A stretch of 64,000 nucleotides of DNA from JBHJHP01 sp042219825 (GCF_042219825.1 NZ_JBHJHQ010000004.1:62001-126000), one strand, 5' to 3'; counted from the stretch's first letter, positions 9,548 to 18,605 are shown. Notes: generated by a model not told the origin, from the letters alone. Translations and numbers: made by a program.

Positions 9548-10153
9548 TTAAACCACGCCAAGCAGGTACACTACAGAAAATACGCCTATCCACACAATAT
9601 CAAGAAAATGCCAGAACATACTCAGTCTGTATATTCTGGATTTAACAGCCTGGGTCATCCCTTTTGAATACACCTGGAACAGCATGATCAGAATCCAGAG
9701 TAAACCAAATGTTACATGTGTGCCGTGCATCCCTACAAGTGTAAAAAATGACGATAAAAAACTGCTTCGCTGCGGACCGTATCCTTCGGATATTAAATGA
9801 TGGAATTCATTAAGCTCCATAATAATAAAGCCTAGTCCCAGTATAAAAGTTATAATCAGTCCGATCAGTAAAAACTTCTTATTATCCTTTAGCATGGCAA
9901 TAATGCTGAATCCCATAGTTACACTGCTTACAAGGAGGAATGTGGTCTCTCCAAAAAGATAAGGCAGGTTGAATAAGTCTTTCGGAGAAGGTCCGCCTGC
10001 ATAATTGTGCCCTACTACAGCAAATGCAGAAAACAAAATGGAAAATAATATCAGGTCGCTCATTAAATAAATCCAGAACCCAAAGGCTTTAAGATCTGCT
10101 AAACCTGAATTATGTATTTCATCGTTATGTTTGACACTTTCATTCATTATCAT
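9548..10153 (-). CDS. cyoC: Cytochrome bo3 quinol oxidase subunit III
   Basis: 201 residues, five membrane helices, heme-copper oxidase subunit III family. Recognisable segments are FGFWIYLMSDLILFSILFSA at the first helix, LPYLFGETTFLLVSSVTMGF and GMHGTHVTFGLLWIL. It stabilises the oxidase core and carries no redox centre. The start could also be two codons downstream (MNESVKHN). Gap of 7 bases to cyoB. Confidence 0.93.
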   Translation of the reverse strand: MIMNESVKHNDEIHNSGLADLKAFGFWIYLMSDLILFSILFSAFAVVGHNYAGGPSPKDLFNLPYLFGETTFLLVSSVTMGFSIIAMLKDNKKFLLIGLIITFILGLGFIIMELNEFHHLISEGYGPQRSSFLSSFFTLVGMHGTHVTFGLLWILIMLFQVYSKGMTQAVKSRIYRLSMFWHFLDIVWIGVFSVVYLLGVV

Positions 10154-10160
10154 ATCAGTT

Positions 10161-12140
10161 TTATTCCGGGATTTTAAATGTGGGTTTTACGCGTTCCGAT
10201 TCGATCCGCTGAACCTCGGCAGCAGGAATGGTGTATTCATCATCGTCGTTTGCCGATGAAATAATGATCATTGTAATAACTGCAAGAATACTGATAATCG
10301 CTAACCACCAGATATACCATACCATGGCAAAGCCAAAAGCCAGAACCAATATTCCTGTTACTGGCCCGAAAGCTGTGTTTTTCGGCAATTTGATATCAGT
10401 ATATTTCTCTTGTTGATTATCAGTTGTTTTTTTTGATTTCATGACCCAGAAAGCATCCAGATCATCTACATGTGGAATAACCGCAAAGTTATAACTTGCA
10501 GGTGGTGAGGATGTGGCCCATTCCAGGGTTCGTCCGTTCCATGGATCCCCCGTGAGATCACGGTTTTTATTTCTTTCCCGGATGCTGACGTAAAGCTGAA
10601 TTCCCATGAAAAGGATACCCAGGGCTACTATGAATGCTCCTACGGCAGCAATAATCAGATAAGGTTGCCATTCCGGATTCGGATAGCTTTCCAGTCGGCG
10701 CGGCATACCCATAAACCCAAGAATATATAATGGCGCAAATGCAACTACAAATCCGATTAACCAAAACCAGAACGATCGTTTACCCCATTTCTCATTTAAT
10801 CTGAACCCGAATGCTTTTGGAAACCAGTAATTGAACCCTGCAAAATAACCGAACAACGCTCCTGGGATCAGTACATTATGAAAATGGGCAACGAGAAACA
10901 GACTGTTATGAACCACATAGTCGGCAGGTGGAATGGCCATCAAAACACCAGACATACCACCAAAAACAAATGCAATAAAAAAGCCAAGTGTCCAGTACAT
11001 TGGCGTGGTGAGCCTGATACGTCCCCGGTACATGGTGAAAAGCCAGTCGTAAACTTTAACACCTGTTGGAATTGCGATCAGCATAGTGGTAATTCCAAAA
11101 AAAGCATTTACATCTGCCGTATTTCCCATAGTGAAAAAATGATGCAGCCATACTGTAAATGATAAAATCATTATGGCCACGGTAGCATACACCAGCGATT
11201 TATAGCCGAACAGTCTTTTACCTGAGAAAGTGGCAACTACTTCAGAAAAAACGCCGAAAGAAGGCAAAACAACAATGTAAACCTCAGGGTGCCCCCACAT
11301 CCAGAACAGATTATTCCAGAACATCATATTGCCACCCATGGTATTCGTGAAAAAATGCATCCCCAGGTACCGGTCCATTGTCAGGAGTAGCATAGCACCG
11401 GTAATGACCGGGAAGGAAAAAACCATCAGTACGTTGGTGGTTAATGTCGTCCATGTAAATAATGGCAGCCGCATAAACTTCATGCCCGGAGCCCGTAACT
11501 TAATAATGGTTACCATGAAATTTATTCCCGTAAGGGTGGAACCTATACCAGCTATCTGGAAGGCCCACAACCAGTAATCAACCCCGGATCCCGGATTATA
11601 TGTTTTTTCAAACAGAGGAGCCAGACCACTCCATCCGGTAGGTGTAAACTTACCAACACCGAGCGATATCATTATAAGGCCGGCAGCTGCAACTGTCAGC
11701 CACAGACTTATTGAATTAAGGAGAGGAAAGGCGACATCGCGTGCCCCTATTTGCTGTGGAACAACAATGTTCATTAATCCTACCAAAAAAGGCATTGCAA
11801 CGAACACAATCATAATGGTTCCGTGTGACCCGAATATCTGATCATAATGGTCGGGCGGTAAAAAGCCTCCCGAGGAACTTGCCGCAAGTGCCTGTTGCGA
11901 ACGCATCAAAACGGCATCTGCAAAACCACGCAGCAACATCACCTGCGCAAGAATGATGTACATGATGCCGATTTTTTTGTGGTCAAGACTTGTCAGCCAT
12001 TCATTCCATAAATAGGACCATTTCCGGTAGTAGGTGATAAGAATGATGATCACTAATCCTACCAGAGTTGCTGAGCCAACTGCGATCATTATAATCGGAT
12101 TGTCGTACGGTATATCGGATAACCTTAATCTTCCTAACAC
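10161..12140 (-). CDS. cyoB: Cytochrome bo3 quinol oxidase subunit I
   Basis: 659 residues with about 14-15 membrane helices. It is the catalytic, proton-pumping subunit reducing O2 to water at a heme-CuB site. Ligands are visible: HGTIMIVFVAMPFL (low-spin heme His), WMWGHPEVYIVVLPSFG (CuB His with the cross-linked Tyr), WLHHFFTMG (two further CuB His) and VAHFHNVLIPGALFG (high- and low-spin heme His). The extended N-terminal helix and the C-terminal extension are typical of quinol rather than cytochrome c oxidases. Normal length, all ligands present. Confidence 0.96.
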   Translation of the reverse strand: MLGRLRLSDIPYDNPIIMIAVGSATLVGLVIIILITYYRKWSYLWNEWLTSLDHKKIGIMYIILAQVMLLRGFADAVLMRSQQALAASSSGGFLPPDHYDQIFGSHGTIMIVFVAMPFLVGLMNIVVPQQIGARDVAFPLLNSISLWLTVAAAGLIMISLGVGKFTPTGWSGLAPLFEKTYNPGSGVDYWLWAFQIAGIGSTLTGINFMVTIIKLRAPGMKFMRLPLFTWTTLTTNVLMVFSFPVITGAMLLLTMDRYLGMHFFTNTMGGNMMFWNNLFWMWGHPEVYIVVLPSFGVFSEVVATFSGKRLFGYKSLVYATVAIMILSFTVWLHHFFTMGNTADVNAFFGITTMLIAIPTGVKVYDWLFTMYRGRIRLTTPMYWTLGFFIAFVFGGMSGVLMAIPPADYVVHNSLFLVAHFHNVLIPGALFGYFAGFNYWFPKAFGFRLNEKWGKRSFWFWLIGFVVAFAPLYILGFMGMPRRLESYPNPEWQPYLIIAAVGAFIVALGILFMGIQLYVSIRERNKNRDLTGDPWNGRTLEWATSSPPASYNFAVIPHVDDLDAFWVMKSKKTTDNQQEKYTDIKLPKNTAFGPVTGILVLAFGFAMVWYIWWLAIISILAVITMIIISSANDDDEYTIPAAEVQRIESERVKPTFKIPE

Positions 12141-12152
12141 GTTATTTGTTTT

Positions 12153-13100
12153 TTATTTATTCAAATATGATCTATTATTACTTGAATTCTTAACTTCTAT
12201 AGCATTATCAGAGCCATTATCGGGAGGTTTCATCTTTTCGTTTTTCATGAATTTTTTTATCAACTGATTGAATAAATCAGGTTCAACCTCTGAGAAAAGT
12301 TTAACGGAAGAATTATCCGATGGTTTTTCCAGATTTTTAAACGTTTTTAAATCCAGTTTTAAAGGGGATTGTTGTACCTTTTTTACCCACGCTTTAAATT
12401 CATCAGTTGTAACAGATTTAGCTTCAAAAAACATTGATTCATATCCCACTCCGCTGAATTCCTGGTTTTGCCCGGTAAGTGTCGCTGTATCTGATGCAAT
12501 CAGGTTAAGATGTGTCTCCATACCGGCCATGGCATACATCTGGCTTCCGAGTTGTGGGATAAAGAAAGAGGTCATAACACTGGCAGAAGTCAGCCTGAAT
12601 TCAAGCGGGGTATTTTCAGGAAATACCAGTTGGTTAACTGTGGCTATATCGTATTCCGGGTATATGAATAACCATTTCCAGTCGAGCGATATAACTTCAA
12701 CCTGAACCGGATCGTTCGCATGCTCAATGGGTTTGTACGGATCAAGCTGAGACGTTTTAGTCCATGTTAAATAGGATAGTATGAGAACGATGCCCAAAGG
12801 TACAGCCCATATAAACCATTCTATTCGTGTTGAACCAGACCAATCGGGTGTATACTTTGATTTCTTGTTGCCGGCTTTGTATTTAAAAAGGAACCAAAAA
12901 GTTAATACAATAACAGGAATAACAACGATCAGCATTAACAGGAAAGCAATGATTATCAGATTTGACTCTTCCTTTCCTATAGCACCTTTTGACTGAAGGA
13001 CGATAAATTTATCACAACCGGTAAGGAAGAATGAAATTAACGTCAGTAATAGCAGTGGTATTAATCTGATAGTATGATATTTATGATAAAAATTATTCAA
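12153..13100 (-). CDS. cyoA: Cytochrome bo3 quinol oxidase subunit II
   Basis: 315 residues. It is a lipoprotein by its signal sequence: LISFFLTGCDKF gives the lipobox. Two membrane helices (about 48-70 and 90-110) are followed by a periplasmic cupredoxin domain starting near VEVISLDWKWLFIYPEY. The cupredoxin lacks the Cys-x3-Cys of a CuA centre: the matching region reads QEFSGVGYESMFFEA. This marks it as a quinol-oxidising enzyme. First gene of the cyo operon; subunit I starts 13 bases later. The upstream gap (13101-13374) is AT-rich, with no promoter that meets the consensus fully. Confidence 0.93.
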   Translation of the reverse strand: MNNFYHKYHTIRLIPLLLLTLISFFLTGCDKFIVLQSKGAIGKEESNLIIIAFLLMLIVVIPVIVLTFWFLFKYKAGNKKSKYTPDWSGSTRIEWFIWAVPLGIVLILSYLTWTKTSQLDPYKPIEHANDPVQVEVISLDWKWLFIYPEYDIATVNQLVFPENTPLEFRLTSASVMTSFFIPQLGSQMYAMAGMETHLNLIASDTATLTGQNQEFSGVGYESMFFEAKSVTTDEFKAWVKKVQQSPLKLDLKTFKNLEKPSDNSSVKLFSEVEPDLFNQLIKKFMKNEKMKPPDNGSDNAIEVKNSSNNRSYLNK

Positions 13101-13374
13101 GGAGAGTATAAAGTTTTTCGAATTAGTAGATATGTTTAAAATTAATATATAAAGATTTTAATATTTGATGGAGAATACCAAAGTATTTAAATAAAATTAC
13201 GATAAAGTATGTGAAATTTGGTGTGTGTTAAAATTAAACAATGCCCTGCTTTGAAAAGCAAAAATCATTAAGGACTATAAGATAATTTGTTTAGCTTTGG
13301 GAAGATGATGATTATCAGACAGGACGCTTGATTAATTTTGACCTGGATTTGAAACAATGCCCAAGAGAGATATT

Positions 13375-13749
13375 ATGAGTAAAAAAAATATTAGTGTAAA
13401 AATATTGTTGGCATTTTTAATAATAATACCAACTTTTTTAGTGGTTAGTGTTTTATTTCAAAATAATTATACGAAAGATGTTTTTAAAGAATATCCATTA
13501 ATTAATTCTACGCAGCCGGTTAATAAAGTTATAATAAAAAGTGGCAGATACAGAGGAACAACTCTTCTGGAAGATGAGGACGGTAAGTCATTTAGTATTC
13601 GGGCATGGAGTTTTTCAAAAGGGCCAGGTAATTTAAGTTTTTATATTGACCCGGGAGACTCGATCGCATTAGAAAGAGGAAACGATACGTTATATCTTTA
13701 TAAAAAAACAGGCGGGGTAATTCCTTTTGAAGTGCAATATCCGGAATGA
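13375..13749 (+). CDS. Small membrane-anchored hypothetical protein
   Basis: About 124 residues: a basic start MSKKNISVK, one membrane helix (LLAFLIIIPTFLVVSVLF), then a short beta-rich outer part with YRGTTLLEDEDGKSFSIRAW. The frame also allows an ATG at 13357, but the ATG at 13375 has an AGAGAG about 6 bases upstream. A TAGCTTTG at 13292-13299 could be its -7 element. I do not recognise the family. It is divergent from the cyo operon, and its codon use is AT-richer than its neighbours. Confidence 0.55.
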   Translation: MSKKNISVKILLAFLIIIPTFLVVSVLFQNNYTKDVFKEYPLINSTQPVNKVIIKSGRYRGTTLLEDEDGKSFSIRAWSFSKGPGNLSFYIDPGDSIALERGNDTLYLYKKTGGVIPFEVQYPE

Positions 13750-13847
13750 AAATAGATGAATGCCGTAGTGAGAAACACTACGACATCCCTGATTGGTATT
13801 CTTTTCCAATCATTTTTATGATGAATTTTGCTTCTAAAAAAGCCCGA

Positions 13848-14204
13848 TTATTTATCACTTTTTTCAACCGGACTAGTTCTGTCGTATTTGCAGCAGGCCG
13901 GCAGGTTATTATATGTTTCATCCTTTGCCTTATGCTTTCCGGTATCATGTCCTGCTTTGGCTATGGCTGTCTGGATTTTGTCCTTATCCGTTTTGCTGTC
14001 GTCAAATTTTACCTCCATCATTTTGGTGTCCTTGTTCCATTCTGCAGAGGTAACACCTTCCACGCCATTGGCAGCTTTTTCAATGCGTTTTTCACACATG
14101 CCGCAGTTCCCTGATACTTTAAATTTCTCTGTTTTGTTTGCTGCAAATGATGTAAACGAAGCCGTCAACATTACTGCTACTAAAATTAAAAAATTACGTT
14201 TCAT
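13848..14204 (-). CDS. Periplasmic HMA-domain metal-binding protein
   Basis: 118 residues: a signal peptide (MKRNFLILVAVMLTASFTSF), then a heavy-metal-associated fold starting KTEKFKVSGNCGMCEKRIEK with the metal site CGMC, and a C-terminal tail ending NNLPACCKYD that adds a CC pair. It resembles the MerP/CopZ group but is exported. It lies downstream of the copper ATPase and likely binds or passes Cu(I) in the periplasm. It is the last gene of the metal island, separated from the ATPase by the heptamer repeat at 14234-14293. Confidence 0.85.
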   Translation of the reverse strand: MKRNFLILVAVMLTASFTSFAANKTEKFKVSGNCGMCEKRIEKAANGVEGVTSAEWNKDTKMMEVKFDDSKTDKDKIQTAIAKAGHDTGKHKAKDETYNNLPACCKYDRTSPVEKSDK

Positions 14205-14233
14205 ATTAATTTGTTTTTATTGGTTATTAATTT

Positions 14234-14293
14234 AGATATAAGATATAAGACATAAGACATAAGATGTAAGACATAAGATATAAGACGTGAGAC
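14234..14293. repeat. Tandem 7-bp repeat (AGAYATA, about 8.5 units)
   Basis: Eight full units and a partial one of AGATATA/AGACATA (variants AGATGTA and AGACGTG) run head to tail without a break. It sits between the end of the copper ATPase gene (14325) and the start of the periplasmic HMA gene (14204). A change in copy number would alter the distance and leader of the HMA gene, and a 7-bp unit would shift any reading frame through it. Confidence 0.85.
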
Positions 14294-14324
14294 TTTTTTT
14301 ATCTTGGTTCTTGTGTCTAATAAA

Positions 14325-17300
14325 TCATTGTTTTCTCAATCGTAATGCATTTGATATTACCGATACAGAGCTGAAACTCATGGCGGTTGCTGCAATTACC
14401 GGCGATAGTAAAATGCCAAAGAACGGGAAAAGGATCCCCGCTGCAATGGGCACTCCGAGTGCATTGTAAACAAAGGCAAAGAACAGGTTTTGTTTAATGT
14501 TCCGCATAACCTTATGACTCAGTTCCCGTGCCCTGACAATGCCGTTAAGATCGCCTTTAACCAGTGTGATTTCTGCACTTTGCATGGCAATATCTGTACC
14601 CGTTCCCATGGCAATACCTATGTTGGCCTGGGTCAGGGCAGGAGCATCGTTAATGCCATCACCGGCCATGGCTACAATGCGTCCCTGTTCCTGCAGTTCT
14701 TTCACTTTTTTATATTTGTCTTCAGGAAGGCATTCGGCAGTATAACTGTCCAGATTAAGTTCTTCGGCAACCGTTTTGGCCGTAAACTGATTATCTCCCG
14801 TTAACATGTGTATTTTTACACCCATATGGTGCAGCGCCTTAATGGCTTTCGCTGTAGATTCTTTAATGGAATCAGCAACGCTAATGATGCCTTCAACGGT
14901 ATGATCCGTGACAAGAAACATGACGGTCTGTCCTTCGGATTGCCATTTTTCAACAGTATCTGCAACTGTTTTATCCGGCCTGACGCCAAATTCTTTCAGG
15001 AAGCGTTGGTTCCCGAGTCCGGTTTTCTTCCCTTTATATACGGCATGAACACCTTTTCCTGACACAGACTCAAAGTTATCAACTTCAAAAAGACGAATCT
15101 TTTTCTCTTTGGCGCCTTTAACTATGGCATCTGCCAAAGGATGCTCACTGTTGGCATCAATAGACGCCGCCAGTTGTAGCACTTCCTCATCACTAAGTTT
15201 ACCGAACGATTTGTACCGTTTAAGTTTTGGTTTTCCTTCGGTTAACGTTCCTGTTTTATCCACAATAAGTGTATCAACCTTATTCATTTCTTCAATGGCA
15301 CGGGCTTCTTTTACCAGCACGCCGGATTGGGCGCCTCGTCCGGTTCCCACCATAACGGACATTGGTGTGGCCAGACCTAAGGCACAGGGACAGGCAATGA
15401 TTAATACCGATACGGCATTAACAAATGCATACACATATGCAGGTTCCGGTCCCCAAATGGCCCAAAGTGCAAATGTGATTAATGCAACAGACACAATAAT
15501 CTGTACAAAATATTTAGCTACTGTATCTGCAATATTTTGAATAGGAGCCCTGGTACGACTGGCCTGATTGACCATGTCAATGATCTGGGAAAGTAATGTA
15601 TCTGATCCTACTTTCTCGGCTTTCATACGAAAAGTGGTTTTCCCGTTTATGGTTCCGCCGGTAACTTTATCTTCTAACGATTTGTCCACCGGAATCGATT
15701 CTCCTGTGATCATGCTTTCATCAATGGTAGCTTCACCTTTAATTAATGTGCCATCAACCGGAACTTTTTCACCGGGTTTTACAATCAGAGTATCTCCAGC
15801 CTGAACGTCTTCCAGAGGAATATCCTCTTCCTGGTTGTTGCGCAAAACATGAGCCAAGGGAGGCACAAGATCCAGAAGTGCTTTTATAGCAGAATTTGTT
15901 TTGTTATGTGCCCTAAGTTCCATTGCCTGGCCCACTAACACCAGTGTCAGGATCATGGCAGATGCTTCAAAATACACGTGAACATTTCCCTGATTGTCTT
16001 TAAACTGATCAGGAAAAATACCCGGAATGATCAGTGCCAGTACGCTGAAAATATAAGCTGCTCCAACACCCAGTGAAATAAGTGTCCACATGTTTGGGGA
16101 TCGCCTGCGAACCGAGCTGTAGCCGCGTTTGAAAAAGTCCCATCCTGCATAAAAAACTACCGGCGTTGAAAGCGCAAACTCAATCCAGGACCAGACTTTC
16201 TTCGGGGCCAGACTCTCAAGGTTCAGAAAGTTAACCATCCCAGACATGGCAATAATAAACACAGGAACGGTAAAGGCGAGTGCAACCCAGAATTTTTTTG
16301 CCATTTTAAGATAGGCCTTTTCTGTGTCGCTTTTTTTCTGCTGTTTTTCAGGTACCAGATCCATTCCGCATTTGGGACACGAACCGGGATGATCCTGTTT
16401 CACTTTCGGATGCATCGGACAGGTATAGACTGTTTCCGTTTGCGATGCTTTTGAAGCCGATTCAATTTTATTCAGGTGCATACCACAAATCAGACAGTCG
16501 CCTGGTTCATCATATGTTTTATCACCTTCGCACTGCATCGGGCAATAATATTTCCCTTCGTTATCTTTTTTATGCACATGCGCTTTATGTTCCAGCATTT
16601 TCATTTTTTCACCAACCGGAATCAGATGCATGCCACAAACCGGGCAGTCACCTGGTTCATCGTATGTTTTGTCCCCTTCGCATTTCATAGGGCAGTAATA
16701 CATCTGGTCTCCGGCTTTTGTATCCTTATGGTGTTGATGTTCATGGTGCGTGTGGGAGCCGGAATGCGTATGAGGTTTGGATCCAACCGGAACAAGATTC
16801 ATTCCACAGACCGGACATTTACCTTTTTCATTGTAAGTTTTTTCACCCTCACATTTCATGGGGCAGTACCATAAATCGCCGTCTTGTTTTGGCATCATTG
16901 CAAATGATGGCTTACCGTTTCCCGAAGTTTCTGTATTTGTTTCTTTCAGGTTCATACCGCACACAGGGCACTTCCCGGGTTCATCGTATGTTTTGTCCCC
17001 TTCGCATTTCATCGGGCAGAAGTACGTTTTGCCGGTTTTTTGAGGAGCCATTACAAAGGCATGTTGATGCCCGTTCATGCCTGCTTGTTTTTCTCCTTTT
17101 TTTACAAGGTTCATTCCACAGACAGGACATTTACCCGGTTTATCGTAAGTTTTCTCACCTTCACATTTCATGGGGCAATACCAGATATCATCACCAGGTT
17201 TGCCGTCATTTGAATGTGGATGATGGTGTGAATGTGAATGACCCTGCTGGTTATGTTGAGAACCTGTGGGAACGAGGTGCATTCCGCACACAGGACAGTC

Positions 17301-17375
17301 GCCCGGACCGTCATATGTTTTTTCACCTTCACATTTCATCGGGCAGTAATATGTCTTTATATCTGTGTTCTTCAT
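14325..17375 (-). CDS. copA: Copper-translocating P1B-type ATPase with seven N-terminal metal-binding repeats
   Basis: 1016 residues. The N-terminal 340 hold seven copies of a short metal-binding domain: six of the form YCPMKCEGEKTYD...CPVCGM and one canonical CPMHPKVKQ...CPKCGM, joined by His-rich linkers. The ATPase core follows, with the transport motif CPC (IACPCALGLATPMS), the phosphorylation site DKTGTLTEG, the HP motif SEHPLADAI, and TGDN and GDGINDAPAL hinges. The last helices have the YN and MSFSSVSV pattern of Cu(I) exporters (P1B-1). It pumps Cu(I), or Ag(I), out of the cytoplasm. The core length is normal; the repeat-rich head is the unusual part. Confidence 0.93.
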   Translation of the reverse strand: MKNTDIKTYYCPMKCEGEKTYDGPGDCPVCGMHLVPTGSQHNQQGHSHSHHHPHSNDGKPGDDIWYCPMKCEGEKTYDKPGKCPVCGMNLVKKGEKQAGMNGHQHAFVMAPQKTGKTYFCPMKCEGDKTYDEPGKCPVCGMNLKETNTETSGNGKPSFAMMPKQDGDLWYCPMKCEGEKTYNEKGKCPVCGMNLVPVGSKPHTHSGSHTHHEHQHHKDTKAGDQMYYCPMKCEGDKTYDEPGDCPVCGMHLIPVGEKMKMLEHKAHVHKKDNEGKYYCPMQCEGDKTYDEPGDCLICGMHLNKIESASKASQTETVYTCPMHPKVKQDHPGSCPKCGMDLVPEKQQKKSDTEKAYLKMAKKFWVALAFTVPVFIIAMSGMVNFLNLESLAPKKVWSWIEFALSTPVVFYAGWDFFKRGYSSVRRRSPNMWTLISLGVGAAYIFSVLALIIPGIFPDQFKDNQGNVHVYFEASAMILTLVLVGQAMELRAHNKTNSAIKALLDLVPPLAHVLRNNQEEDIPLEDVQAGDTLIVKPGEKVPVDGTLIKGEATIDESMITGESIPVDKSLEDKVTGGTINGKTTFRMKAEKVGSDTLLSQIIDMVNQASRTRAPIQNIADTVAKYFVQIIVSVALITFALWAIWGPEPAYVYAFVNAVSVLIIACPCALGLATPMSVMVGTGRGAQSGVLVKEARAIEEMNKVDTLIVDKTGTLTEGKPKLKRYKSFGKLSDEEVLQLAASIDANSEHPLADAIVKGAKEKKIRLFEVDNFESVSGKGVHAVYKGKKTGLGNQRFLKEFGVRPDKTVADTVEKWQSEGQTVMFLVTDHTVEGIISVADSIKESTAKAIKALHHMGVKIHMLTGDNQFTAKTVAEELNLDSYTAECLPEDKYKKVKELQEQGRIVAMAGDGINDAPALTQANIGIAMGTGTDIAMQSAEITLVKGDLNGIVRARELSHKVMRNIKQNLFFAFVYNALGVPIAAGILFPFFGILLSPVIAATAMSFSSVSVISNALRLRKQ

Positions 17376-17387
17376 ATTCAGAAAATT

Positions 17388-17615
17388 TTAGCTTTGTTTT
17401 ATCCGTTTAGCTTTTTCTTCGTACTCTTTGTCGTTGATCTCTCCTTTTGCATATCTCTCATTCAGGATATCCATGGCTGATTTGCTGCTGTGTACTGTGG
17501 TACCAGAACTACCGTTCACAGTCCTGAAGATTATCCAGATTATCAGTATCATCAATGCGATTCCGATAATCCAGCCAAATCCCATTCCCCAATTCATTCC
17601 ATTATAACCATACAT
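17388..17615 (-). CDS. Small membrane protein with SHOCT tail
   Basis: 75 residues: start MYGYNGMNWGMGFGWIIG, one membrane helix (IALMILIIWIIF), then the short C-terminal SHOCT module AMDILNERYAKGEINDKEYE. It sits 12 bases ahead of the copper ATPase in the same operon. A paralogue lies at 18287-18520. Such proteins often accompany metal efflux genes in Bacteroidota; the role is unknown, possibly a membrane oligomerisation or scaffold element. The Met/Gly/Trp-rich start could face the periplasm and touch Cu(I), which is a guess. Confidence 0.85.
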   Translation of the reverse strand: MYGYNGMNWGMGFGWIIGIALMILIIWIIFRTVNGSSGTTVHSSKSAMDILNERYAKGEINDKEYEEKAKRIKQS

Positions 17616-17669
17616 GATATTATATTTTTCGTTTTAGAAAATTCATTTCTACGTATATTAACAGAAATA

Positions 17670-18164
17670 TCAGTTATTAGAGTTCATCTGCCCATGATGG
17701 TTTTGATTCATCATCATACCATGACCATAAGAACCCATGTTCCCATGATGATTCATCATGTACATCATCTGAGGATGTTGCATCATCTGGTTAACCAGGT
17801 GCTGGCTCATAACCGTATCTGTGGCACTAACATTGACCATATTGTTCATCAGCGCCTGCATCATTTGTGGATTATTGTGCATTAAACTCAACATTTGGGT
17901 CCGGTTCATCATATACTGTCCCTGTGCCTGATCATTACTATTGTTTCCATTCATTTGCGCATTATTCCACATCATCAAGGCATGTTGATTGCCGTGCATG
18001 TTTTGCATAAACTCTGACATGAGTTGGTGATCATTCTGAATGGCATTAAATACTTCCTGCCTGCTTTCTTTAATTTCAAGCAGGTTGTTGATCGTCTTTG
18101 TTTGTCCAAAAATGTTCATTGTCATCAGGGCAAACATTGAGATTATTATCATTAATGTTTTCAT
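17670..18164 (-). CDS. Secreted Met/His-rich protein, probable copper binder
   Basis: 164 residues with a signal peptide (MKTLMIIISMFALMTMNIFG). The middle has helical stretches with NDHQLMSEFMQNMHGNQH, and the C-terminal half is packed with MxxM, MMxxM, HH and HGMMMNQNHH patterns. This is the amino-acid bias of periplasmic Cu(I)/Ag(I) chaperones such as CusF loops, PcoE and SilE, although there is no clear homology to a named family. It sits within the copper island, 54 bases upstream of the SHOCT protein gene. Confidence 0.8.
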   Translation of the reverse strand: MKTLMIIISMFALMTMNIFGQTKTINNLLEIKESRQEVFNAIQNDHQLMSEFMQNMHGNQHALMMWNNAQMNGNNSNDQAQGQYMMNRTQMLSLMHNNPQMMQALMNNMVNVSATDTVMSQHLVNQMMQHPQMMYMMNHHGNMGSYGHGMMMNQNHHGQMNSNN

Positions 18165-18199
18165 GACATTGAATTTTTAAGATAAAAAAATATTAAAAC

Positions 18200-18215
18200 A
18201 TCGTATTGATACGAT
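18200..18215. promoter_or_regulatory. Inverted repeat upstream of the Met/His-rich gene
   Basis: ATCGTA-TTGA-TACGAT is a perfect 6-bp inverted repeat 35 bases upstream of the ATG at 18164. A second, wider pair (TTGGTA...TACCAA) lies at about 18246-18271. Either could be an operator for a metal-responsive regulator; no known operator consensus is matched. Confidence 0.35.
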
Positions 18216-18286
18216 ATACTATACTGTGCTTTCACACTTTAAAAAGGTTGGTACATCTGTATTTTTTTTGACATACCAAGTTTCTG

Positions 18287-18520
18287 TTACTTCGATTGAT
18301 CTTTGATCAATTCTGATTTTTTCTCGTATTCACTGGTTCCAATTTCACCTTTGGCATATCTTTCTTTTAAGATGTCCAAAGCCGATTTTCTTCTTTTGAT
18401 ATTGGGATACATTTCCGGTTCGATGACCCGGAATATGATCCATGCAAGGACAAACATCAGGATGATTCCTGCCATCCATCCGTATCCCATTCCCCAGTGC
18501 ATTCCATTAAAACCGTACAT
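18287..18520 (-). CDS. Small membrane protein with SHOCT tail (second copy)
   Basis: 77 residues starting MYGFNGMHWGMGYGWMAG, then one membrane helix and the tail SALDILKERYAKGEIGTSEY. It is clearly a paralogue of the protein at 17388-17615. The open frame extends 37 codons upstream, but the ATG at 18518-18520 is preceded by GGAGG and 5 bases, an unusually good ribosome site for this genome, and it matches the start of the paralogue. It lies in the copper island, between the Cys-rich mini-protein and the Met/His-rich protein. Confidence 0.85.
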   Translation of the reverse strand: MYGFNGMHWGMGYGWMAGIILMFVLAWIIFRVIEPEMYPNIKRRKSALDILKERYAKGEIGTSEYEKKSELIKDQSK

Positions 18521-18605
18521 TTTAACCTCCGTTTTAGTTACCATAAAGTTACGCTCGTTTAAGCCCGGAAACGTTACACTATTTTTAGTTTGTGTTATAT
18601 CATTT

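Noticed and set aside
10878..11577. Plus-strand frames inside the cyoB region
   Set aside because: Shadows of a strongly conserved minus-strand membrane protein.
13101..13374. Search for a consensus cyo promoter
   Set aside because: Only a near match (TACTTTG, one base short) was found on the minus strand, too weak to call.
16340..17360. Regularly spaced similar DNA units, briefly considered as a CRISPR-like array
   Set aside because: The repeats are in-frame protein repeats of about 90-180 bp spacing with conserved Cys codons, not short direct repeats with unique spacers.
16445..17410. Several plus-strand open frames opposite the copper ATPase head
   Set aside because: They are antisense shadows of the Cys/His-rich repeats; no promoter or family match, and the minus-strand protein is clear.
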